A stretch of 64,000 bases of DNA, taken from assembly GCA_002390745.1 (NCBI GenBank), contig DGQK01000022.1, positions 104,966 through 168,965 on the forward strand, written 5' to 3'. Within the stretch, counting starts at the first letter, position 1; each line of letters begins with the position of its first letter. This document shows, piece by piece, positions 42,284-49,328 of this stretch. The notes under the pieces were generated by a model. The model did not search any database and was not told where the DNA came from. It was given only the letters and a program-made list of their open reading frames with translations. The stretch is from Bacteroidetes bacterium UBA4416. GTDB lineage: Bacteria; Bacteroidota; Bacteroidia; B-17B0; Aurantibacillaceae. The translations under genes and the position numbers were made by a program.

Positions 42284-42859
42284 TTATTTAATGATGTCGC
42301 CTGTGAAGTATTTGCCTACAAAGAAAGAAAGGTCTTCCTTATAGCCGATACCGCTGGCTTCAAACTTCCATGCGCCATTGCGCTTATACAGCCTGCCGAA
42401 TTCAACTGCCGTTTCCACCGAAAAGTCCTCGCCAAGCTCATATTTCGCAATCTCGCTGTTATTGCTCTCGTCTACGATCCGGATATAGGAATTGCGCACC
42501 TGGCCGAAATTCTGTTTTCTTTGCAAGGCCTCGTGGATGGTCACCACAAATAAAATTTCTTCAATATCCGGATTTACCACCGAAAGATCCACCTGGATGG
42601 TTTCATCATCTCCATCAGCACTGTTGCCGCCGGTAGGGTCGTCGCCCGTGTGGTGCAGCGCTTTGTCGGGCGAATCGGTATTGCCATAGAATACAAAATA
42701 CTCGTCAGCTGGAATTAATTTTTTTGCGTTCAACATAAATGCAGAAGCATCAAGGTCAAAATCGCTTCCGGTTCCTTCATTGGGGTTCCAACCTAAACCC
42801 ACACTCATTTTCGTAAGGCCAATGTCAATCTTCTGGCCTTTTTGTAAATTAATTGCCAT
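42284..42859 (-). CDS. terD: TerD-family protein, first gene of the Ter cluster
   Basis: A 191-residue TerD protein. It starts MAINLQKGQKIDI, with MSVGLGWNPN, the acidic loop FDLDASAFML, and a calcium loop with a 3-4 residue insert (GDDPTGGNSADGDDETI) compared with the others. The tail is VEFGRLYKRNGAWKFEASG. It is the first gene of the first unit, following a predicted promoter at 42923-42951. Confidence 0.93.
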   Translation of the reverse strand: MAINLQKGQKIDIGLTKMSVGLGWNPNEGTGSDFDLDASAFMLNAKKLIPADEYFVFYGNTDSPDKALHHTGDDPTGGNSADGDDETIQVDLSVVNPDIEEILFVVTIHEALQRKQNFGQVRNSYIRIVDESNNSEIAKYELGEDFSVETAVEFGRLYKRNGAWKFEASGIGYKEDLSFFVGKYFTGDIIK

Positions 42860-42922
42860 AATTTAAAAAATAGGATTGAGTTAAAAATAATAATAATTTG
42901 AAACAAAAGCTTTTTTTGTTTA

Positions 42923-42951
42923 AAAATATACCGGCAGGTCTAAAGGGGCAA
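42923..42951 (-). promoter_or_regulatory. Predicted promoter of the first Ter unit
   Basis: Minus strand: TTG (plus bases 42949-42951), an 18-bp gap, then TATATTTT (plus bases 42923-42930), one base off consensus. The leader to the terD start is about 60 nt. Confidence 0.42.
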
Positions 42952-43203
42952 ATTACCAGACTGAACTCCGGGTGAATTAACCAACGGAGCGCTGCCTGCG
43001 TGTTTCGCCATAAGCCTTCCGGTCATATCCTGGTTCAACAAAAAAGGAGTTGCCTCCGAAAGTAGATGGAATTTTGAGAAGGACAGGTAAGAATGTTCAT
43101 GTGTATGCGCTGGTTTACCAACTGCGTGGGTTTGTTGAGCATCCGGTATGATATCGTTTAAAGAACAGGCTCACGAGCATTAAAGAAACATCATGGTGCA
43201 AAC
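42952..43203. other. Intergenic stretch, nothing convincing
   Basis: About 250 bp between the Ter promoter and the pheT terminator. Short open frames exist on the plus strand but none has a start, length or composition that supports a gene. A decayed coding remnant cannot be excluded. Confidence 0.4.
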
Positions 43204-43241
43204 AAAAAAGAAAAGCCCCATCTCCGGAGCTTTTCTTTTTT
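43204..43241 (-). terminator. Terminator after pheT
   Basis: AAAAAAGAAAAGC (43204-43216) pairs with GCTTTTCTTTTTT (43229-43241) around a 12-base loop that can itself pair (CCcatctccGG). It lies 30 bp after the pheT stop and has T-runs in both directions. Confidence 0.82.
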
Positions 43242-43271
43242 CTTCCGGTGCTCCCGGGTAGAGTAAGCAAT

Positions 43272-45692
43272 TTAGCGCAGTGTAGCACCCATTTTTTCCG
43301 TATAGTTTTTGATGAGTTTTTGCATCACCGCATCGATTTGTTTATCATTCAGCGTTGCTTCCTCATCCTGCAACGTAAAGCTCAATGCATAGGATTTTTT
43401 GCCGGCTTCCAGCTTATCGCCCATATAAATGTCGAACAGGTTTACGGCTTTCAAAAGCTTACGCTCTGTTGAAAAAGCCATTTCTTCCAGCTCCCTGTAG
43501 CTCGTTTTTTGATCGATCAGCAACGCAAGATCACGTCGTACAGCAGGGAATTTAGGGATCTCCGTAAACTCCAGTTTTGTTTTTCCAAGCAGCGACAGCA
43601 CATGGTCCCAGTTGAAATCCGCATAAAATACTTCGGCGTTCACATCCATTTTTTTGCAGATGGCCTTATTGACCAGGCCAAGGCTTACCAGCGGCTTGTT
43701 CTTATGCGCAAAAGACAAACCGTAGCTGAATAATTCATCGCTCAGCTCTGCCGTTTTAAATTTAATGGAAAGTTTGTTCAATACCGCTTCCACGCAGGCT
43801 TTCAAAAAGGCGAAATCCACTTTCTCATTTTTGCCGAAAGGATTTTCGGCATACTTACGACCTGTAACGAACATGGACAGGTGCTTCGTCTCGCTGTATT
43901 TAAAGTCAGCCTCTACGGTTTGATAGGTTTTGCCAAACTCAAATAACTTAAGGTCGCTCTGTTTGCGGTTGATGTTATAGGCCAGCGATTCCAGGCCGCC
44001 GTACAACATGCTGTAGCGCATCACATTCAGGTCGGAGCTTAGCGGGTTCAGTACTTTCACCAAGGCTGTGCCTTCAGGATAATACGATTCTTTGGTTAAG
44101 GAGAGTCCCATCATTTCATGGAATCCGAAGCCCACCAGCAGGTTGGCGCTGTTATTCTCCGCCGCTGTGGCTTTTTCCCTGTCGGCAAAATGAGCGCTGA
44201 ATTTGATCTGCGTGCTTTCCTCCACATTGTTGTAACCGTAAATGCGCATCACTTCCTCGATCACATCCGCCTCGCGGGTCACGTCGGTTTTGTAACGTGG
44301 CACAGATAACAGCATGCCGTCGTTGCCTTCCTGTTCGATCCCGATGCCTAAAGAAAGGATGATGTGTTTGATCACACTGCGGTCGATGTCTTTGCCGATC
44401 AGCTCCTGGCAATTGGTATAAGAAAAAGCCACTTTGAAAGGCTCCAGCTTTTCGGGATAAAGGTCCACAAGGCCCATGCTCAATACACCGCCGGCCAGTT
44501 CAAAGATCAGGTTGGCGGCGCGCTTCAGGGCTGTTACCGTCATCTCCGGATCTGTTCCGCGCTCGAAGCGGAAACTGCTGTCGGTTTTGAGCCCATGCTG
44601 CTTGCCCGAACGCCTCACATAGCCCGGATCGAAATAAGCCGCTTCTAAAAAGATAGCCGTTGTTGTATCCGATACGCCGCTGTCCTCGCCTCCAAACACA
44701 CCCGCCAGGCACATCGGCTCCGATTCGTTGCAGATCATAAGGTCGTTGGCAAAAAGCCTGCGCTCCACGCCATCCAGGGTTTTGAACGTCTGATGTTCCA
44801 GGCCGCTTTTCACGACGATTTGATGGCCTTTGATTTTTTCGAGGTCGAAAGCATGCAACGGTTGCCCGAGGTCATGCAGCACGAAATTGGTAATATCCAC
44901 GATGTTGTTGATCGGGCGGACTCCAATTGCCAACAGGTAATTTTTAAGCCAGTCGGGCGAAGGCCCCACGGTAATCCCCGAGATAACGAGGCCACTGTAG
45001 CGTTTACAGGCTTCTGCGTTTTCGATGCTTACACTCACCGTATTGATATTGCTGGCTTCCGGCAATTCATGAATGCCCTGAAGCTCCGCTTTGAAATCAG
45101 AGCTGTTGTTTTTAGTATTGAGGATGGCCTGCAGGTCGCGCGCCACGCCATAATGAGAGGCGGCATCGGAGCGGTTAGGCGTAAGGCCAATTTCAAATAC
45201 CGTATCTTTATCCAAATGAAAGAACTCAGCAGCAGGCATGCCGGGAGTCGCATCCTCAGGCAGTACCATAATACCGTCATGGCTTTTGCCAAGACCGATC
45301 TCATCTTCGGCACAGATCATCCCTTCACTCACCGCTCCGCGGATCTTCGACTTCCTGATCTCAAAAGGTTCGCCGGTAGTCGGATATAATTTAGCACCAA
45401 CGGTGGCCACCAGTACTTTCTGGCCCGCTGCCACGTTCGGCGCACCGCATACGATGCTCAGCAATTCCGGTTTTCCAATATTTACTTTTGTAAGGCTTAA
45501 TTTATCGGCATCCGGGTGTTTTTCTTTCTCCACCACTTCACCGACCACAATGCCCTGAAGGCCGCCCTTAATGCTCTCGAAGCTTTCCATGCCTTCTACC
45601 TCCAGGCCCGAGCTTGTGAGGTATTCGGAGATTTGTTCGGGGGAGAGGTCTGTTTTGATCAGTGTGTTCAGCCAGTTGTAAGATATTTTCAT
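43272..45692 (-). CDS. pheT: Phenylalanine-tRNA ligase beta subunit
   Basis: An 806-residue protein, the usual length. It pairs with the alpha subunit (not in this window) to charge tRNA-Phe. The N-terminal tRNA-binding domain (EVVEKEKHPDADKLSLTKVN, SIVCGAPNVAAGQKV) is followed by the B3/B4 editing domain (about 215-385), the B5 domain (about 405-475), the catalytic-like core and the C-terminal anticodon-binding FDX-ACB domain (FPAVRRDLALLID onwards). It is transcribed alone and divergent, over 640 bp, from the Sua5 gene. Confidence 0.97.
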   Translation of the reverse strand: MKISYNWLNTLIKTDLSPEQISEYLTSSGLEVEGMESFESIKGGLQGIVVGEVVEKEKHPDADKLSLTKVNIGKPELLSIVCGAPNVAAGQKVLVATVGAKLYPTTGEPFEIRKSKIRGAVSEGMICAEDEIGLGKSHDGIMVLPEDATPGMPAAEFFHLDKDTVFEIGLTPNRSDAASHYGVARDLQAILNTKNNSSDFKAELQGIHELPEASNINTVSVSIENAEACKRYSGLVISGITVGPSPDWLKNYLLAIGVRPINNIVDITNFVLHDLGQPLHAFDLEKIKGHQIVVKSGLEHQTFKTLDGVERRLFANDLMICNESEPMCLAGVFGGEDSGVSDTTTAIFLEAAYFDPGYVRRSGKQHGLKTDSSFRFERGTDPEMTVTALKRAANLIFELAGGVLSMGLVDLYPEKLEPFKVAFSYTNCQELIGKDIDRSVIKHIILSLGIGIEQEGNDGMLLSVPRYKTDVTREADVIEEVMRIYGYNNVEESTQIKFSAHFADREKATAAENNSANLLVGFGFHEMMGLSLTKESYYPEGTALVKVLNPLSSDLNVMRYSMLYGGLESLAYNINRKQSDLKLFEFGKTYQTVEADFKYSETKHLSMFVTGRKYAENPFGKNEKVDFAFLKACVEAVLNKLSIKFKTAELSDELFSYGLSFAHKNKPLVSLGLVNKAICKKMDVNAEVFYADFNWDHVLSLLGKTKLEFTEIPKFPAVRRDLALLIDQKTSYRELEEMAFSTERKLLKAVNLFDIYMGDKLEAGKKSYALSFTLQDEEATLNDKQIDAVMQKLIKNYTEKMGATLR

Positions 45693-45933
45693 AATGATGT
45701 ATTACCATGTAGGCACGTAGAAAATGCATTGAAGCAGCTTTCTCATGTATATGGATTTTTAGTTGATGGTCTTCTGTTGTCGTATAATTTTCAAGACTTT
45801 AAAAATACAAAAAATTAATGTACTTAAATGCCCTGTGGAAAGCTAATCTGACTGATTTTTCTGTGCTTCATTTTTGATGTTACAGTCATTCAGGCAGCTT
45901 CGCGGACTATTTCCTTATTTTTTTCTATATGAC

Positions 45934-46185
45934 CATTCTGAAATGTTTGGCTCCTACGGAGCCAGATGTACAACGTTATCTCTTTTTAATAATGTGTTGC
46001 TCCTACCGAGCAATGATGATTTGCATTTACGTATATATTCTCTGGCTTCGCAAGGCTTTGCTATGATTAGACTGATTGTCTGGCTCTTGGAGCAACTAAC
46101 GATTAATGGCTTGCTCCGTAGGAGCAAAATGTTATTAAAAGATCCGGCAGGAACAACATTGGCTCCGTAGGAGCCAAACATTCTG
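45934..46185. repeat. MITE-like palindromic element, copy B
   Basis: The element runs from 45941 to 46178 with a perfect 22-bp inverted repeat at its ends (45942-45963 and 46161-46182). Four hairpins of GCTCC-type sequence are nested inside: two outer (GGCTCCTACGGAGCC and GGCTCCGTAGGAGCC) and two inner (TTGCTCCTACCGAGCAA and TTGCTCCGTAGGAGCAA). A 7-bp direct repeat, CATTCTG, flanks it (45934-45940 and 46179-46185). Open frames inside it on both strands are near mirror images and are not genes. The stretch 45693-45933 to its left and 46186-46335 to its right show nothing else. Confidence 0.85.
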
Positions 46186-46335
46186 CCTCTTTTTTGTTTT
46201 TCACGAATGATGTTTAATGATTAAAGGGAGATCTTTTACGGTGGAAAGAAACGCAAAAATGTTTCAAATGTAAACCGCAGGTTTTTTATGAAATGCAAAT
46301 TTCCGGATTCCATGATCGGATAGCCCATTTCAGGT

Positions 46336-47325
46336 ATGACACATTACGATTTACTTTCTTACATTTGCACCGTGGCACAAAGCGGAACCGATATTTTTAC
46401 AGCGAAACAATGTTTGGAAGAGGGGCAATTGGTGGCTATTCCCACCGAAACCGTATACGGCCTGGCAGCCAACGCCTTTGATGCGGCCAGCGTAGCAAAA
46501 ATTTTCGAAGCCAAAAACCGGCCCGAATTCGATCCGCTCATCGTACACACCCACAGCCTCGAAGCAGTGTACGATTTCGTAACCGATATTCATCCGCAAT
46601 TGCTAAAGCTGGCAGAAAGCTACTGGCCCGGGCCATTAACCCTGCTTCTCCCAAGGCAGGACATCATACCGGATCTAACAACTTCCGGCCTGGGCAGGGT
46701 AGGTGTCAGGATCCCGGCGCACCTGCTGAGCCTGTCACTATTACGGGAACTGGATTTTCCACTGGCGGCGCCAAGCGCTAATCCATTTGGCTACATCAGC
46801 CCCACCACCGCAGCTCATGTTCAAAAACAGCTCGGCGACCGCATCAGTTACATCCTCGATGGAGGCCCCTGCGAAGTAGGCCTGGAATCAACCATTGTGG
46901 GCGAGGAGGACAATAAGATCATTATTTACCGCCTTGGTGGCTTATCGGTTGATGCCATCGAAAGCGTGGTTGGAAATGTGTCGATCCAATTGAATCAATC
47001 CAGTAACCCCAAAGCGCCCGGGCAGCTGAAAAGCCATTATGCACCGCGAAAACCATTGTTTGTGGGCAATGCGGTAGAACTGCAAAAAAAGCATGCCGGG
47101 CAAAAAGCCGCTTTCCTCATTTTTGGAGCGCAGGCTCCGGAGCTTAATGGCTTTCTGGTGAAAAACCTGTCGCCTGCACAGGATTATAAAGAAGCGGCCG
47201 CCAACTTATTCGCATACCTGCGGGAGCTCGACGAATCAGATGCAGACGTGATCCTTTGTGATCTCTTACCCGGCATGAGCCTGGGCCTTGCCATCAACGA
47301 CCGCTTGCGGAGAGCGGCAGGGTAA
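46336..47325 (+). CDS. tsaC: Threonylcarbamoyl-AMP synthase (Sua5/TsaC)
   Basis: A 329-residue enzyme that makes threonylcarbamoyl-AMP from threonine, bicarbonate and ATP for the t6A modification of tRNA. The YrdC domain holds VAIPTETVYGLAANAF (near residue 35), KNRPEFDPLIVH (near 60), PGPLTLLLP and a SAN loop (LAAPSANPFG). The linker KAPGQLKSHYAPRKP leads to a Sua5 domain (about 240-329), so it is the long form. A -7 box (TACATTTG, 46360-46367) lies inside the first codons; if used, translation would start at the GTG at 46372 (MAQSGTDIF), which fits homologs well. Confidence 0.93.
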   Translation: MTHYDLLSYICTVAQSGTDIFTAKQCLEEGQLVAIPTETVYGLAANAFDAASVAKIFEAKNRPEFDPLIVHTHSLEAVYDFVTDIHPQLLKLAESYWPGPLTLLLPRQDIIPDLTTSGLGRVGVRIPAHLLSLSLLRELDFPLAAPSANPFGYISPTTAAHVQKQLGDRISYILDGGPCEVGLESTIVGEEDNKIIIYRLGGLSVDAIESVVGNVSIQLNQSSNPKAPGQLKSHYAPRKPLFVGNAVELQKKHAGQKAAFLIFGAQAPELNGFLVKNLSPAQDYKEAAANLFAYLRELDESDADVILCDLLPGMSLGLAINDRLRRAAG

Positions 47326-47444
47326 TATCCGTATCAACTGTAGATGGGCTCCCGAAGTCAACGGGTTGATAAAGACCTTAACGGCATTGTACATTATAAC
47401 ATTTTTTTGTTTCACGGCCCGTAAAAAAATCCTACTTTTGCCCG

Positions 47445-48167
47445 ATGTCCAAAATTACCATTGCTATAGACGGTTATTCTTCCTGCGGGAAAAGCACATT
47501 GGCAAAGGCATTGGCGCAAAAGCTCAGCTATAATTATATCGACACCGGCGCTATGTACAGGGCAGTCACTATTTACTGCCTGCGTAACGGGATCATTGCC
47601 GATGGAAAAGTGGACCAGGAAAAGCTCCTGGCTTCGTTGAACGAAGTGGAAGTGTCGTTTGCCTATAACACCCAGACCAAAACATCGGAAGTACTGCTCA
47701 ATGGAGAGCATGTGGAAAAAATCATCCGCACGATGGAAGTCGCCAACCATGTGAGTTCTATCAGCTCCATTAAGGAAGTACGCCAGAAAATGGTGAGCCT
47801 TCAACGCAAGATGGGTAAGGACAAAGGTGTGATCATGGATGGCCGTGATATCGGCACCCACGTGTTTCCGGACGCTGAGCTGAAATTGTTTATGACAGCT
47901 GATAATGCCGTGCGTGCGCAGCGCCGCCTCGATGAGCTAAGCAGTAAGGGCGAGTACCATACATTTGAAGATGTAAAGCGCAGCCTCGAAAAGAGGGATC
48001 ACGACGATACCACACGCAAGGAAAGCCCGCTTGTGCAGGCAGAAGACGCCATCGTGCTCGATAATACAGATCTCAGCAAGGAAGAGCAGCTTGATTTTGT
48101 GATTAAGCTCATCAACGATCTCTTACTCACAAAAGATGAGTTCGGGCAGGTTTCCTCCAAACGATAG
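47445..48167 (+). CDS. cmk: Cytidylate kinase
   Basis: A 240-residue CMP/dCMP kinase, close to the 227 residues of E. coli. It has the P-loop GYSSCGKSTLA (near residue 10), YIDTGAMYRA, GRDIGTHVFPDAELK and the lid with RAQRRLDEL and RDHDDTTR. It phosphorylates CMP for DNA and RNA synthesis. A -7 box (TACTTTTG, 47433-47440) ends 4 bp before the ATG, so the mRNA would have a very short leader; a -33 TTG is not in place. It is convergent with the desaturase gene; a 12-bp palindrome (CTGAAATTTCAG, 48182-48193) lies between them, without a T-run. Confidence 0.95.
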   Translation: MSKITIAIDGYSSCGKSTLAKALAQKLSYNYIDTGAMYRAVTIYCLRNGIIADGKVDQEKLLASLNEVEVSFAYNTQTKTSEVLLNGEHVEKIIRTMEVANHVSSISSIKEVRQKMVSLQRKMGKDKGVIMDGRDIGTHVFPDAELKLFMTADNAVRAQRRLDELSSKGEYHTFEDVKRSLEKRDHDDTTRKESPLVQAEDAIVLDNTDLSKEEQLDFVIKLINDLLLTKDEFGQVSSKR

Positions 48168-48252
48168 ACATCAGGTAACTTCTGAAATTTCAGGTATTAT
48201 GCAAGATGTTGATTGAGGCTTCCTGAATCAGCGTTAAGACCTGCTTTAATTT

Positions 48253-49218
48253 CTAAAGTCCCACCATTTTCTGTTGCTCAAAGTCCCATACTTTCAGGCG
48301 AAAGCAGGCCATCACATCTTTAGGCCTCAGCGATGTTTTTTTAGGCGTTTGCAATTCAGGAATCGCAGCCATCACTTCCGGTAGCCGGTAGAAAGGGATC
48401 CTGGAATTCATGTGGTGAATGTGGTGGTAGCCGATGTTGGCCGTGGCCCAGCGTAAAGGGGCGCTTAGCTCCATGTAGCTGGAAGATTCGAGGGCCGCAC
48501 CTTCATAAGTCCACTCCTCGTTACCCGCAAACGTTGCCGTTGGAAAATTATGCTGGGCATAGAACAGGTAACTACCCAAACCACCTGATATAAAATGCGG
48601 GATGGCGCACATAAAGATCCAGGTTTGCCAGCCCAGGAAATAAAACACACAGAACTGGTAGGCAAAGTGCAGGATAAGGCCAATCAGGGAATCCACATTT
48701 TTAGACAAGCGGTTGATAATGGATTTAATGCACATGCCATACATGAAGGTGAAAAAGTAGCCGAAGATGATCGTGAGCGGATGCCTGATGAAGAGGTAAT
48801 GAAGCTGCTCCCCGCGGCTGATGCGCTCGAATTTCTGCTTGGTATAGATCGGGTAAGAACCTATGCTGGCGCTGAACAGCTTGGAGTTATTTTTGTGATG
48901 GTAGTCGTGGCTGGCGCTCCAGATACCGGTGGGAGCAAGCACATAAAAACCGAAAATCATGAACAGAATATCTGCCAGCTTTGATTTGTCGAGAATGGCC
49001 TTGTGCTGGTGATCGTGGTAGATCACGAAGATGCGGACGATCACAAAGCCGGCGCAGATACTGCAGAGCAGTTTCAACGACCAATGGATGTTGTATACAG
49101 TGCCCGCCAGCAATGCTATCAGGATCAGGAAACTGGAAATGGTTAATATCCAGCTTTTAGTACGGTCTTCTTTGGCAAATGGCTTGGTAGCCAGTATAAG
49201 TTGTTTTCCGGTGAGCAT
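48253..49218 (-). CDS. Fatty acid desaturase
   Basis: A 321-residue membrane enzyme that inserts double bonds into acyl chains to adjust membrane fluidity. It has the three histidine boxes of the desaturase family: HDHQHK (near residue 70), HDYHHKN (near 110) and HHIHHMN (near 280), plus FYAQHNFP as a further box. Four to six membrane helices lie between them. The position of the double bond is unknown. The start at 49218 follows a promoter at 49226-49256. Confidence 0.92.
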   Translation of the reverse strand: MLTGKQLILATKPFAKEDRTKSWILTISSFLILIALLAGTVYNIHWSLKLLCSICAGFVIVRIFVIYHDHQHKAILDKSKLADILFMIFGFYVLAPTGIWSASHDYHHKNNSKLFSASIGSYPIYTKQKFERISRGEQLHYLFIRHPLTIIFGYFFTFMYGMCIKSIINRLSKNVDSLIGLILHFAYQFCVFYFLGWQTWIFMCAIPHFISGGLGSYLFYAQHNFPTATFAGNEEWTYEGAALESSSYMELSAPLRWATANIGYHHIHHMNSRIPFYRLPEVMAAIPELQTPKKTSLRPKDVMACFRLKVWDFEQQKMVGL

Positions 49219-49225
49219 TCAGGCA

Positions 49226-49256
49226 TAAAGATATCATGTTAACCATACATTAACAA
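49226..49256 (-). promoter_or_regulatory. Predicted promoter of the desaturase gene
   Basis: Minus strand: TTG (plus bases 49254-49256), a 20-bp gap and TATCTTTA (plus bases 49226-49233). The start codon lies 8 bp after the box, so the leader would be nearly absent. Confidence 0.38.
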
Positions 49257-49328
49257 AAAAGTTTTCATAATCCGGGTTCCTCAGGAATTGTTAATAACAA
49301 AGGCGCCGGGGCCCGATATACCTGTCGG

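Noticed and set aside
26618..42859. Calling the locus a simple tellurite-resistance operon
   Set aside because: The set of signalling and metabolite genes goes beyond tellurite resistance, and no tellurite reductase or export gene is present.
42952..43203. A possible coding remnant (VHVYALVYQLRGFVEHPV) before the pheT terminator
   Set aside because: It is short, lacks a start, and no family could be recognised.
45874..46181. Two small open frames on opposite strands with similar starts (MFGSYGA)
   Set aside because: They are mirror images created by the inverted repeat of the MITE-like element.
48182..48193. Palindrome CTGAAATTTCAG between cmk and the desaturase gene as terminator
   Set aside because: The stem is short and AT-rich, has no loop and lacks a T-run.
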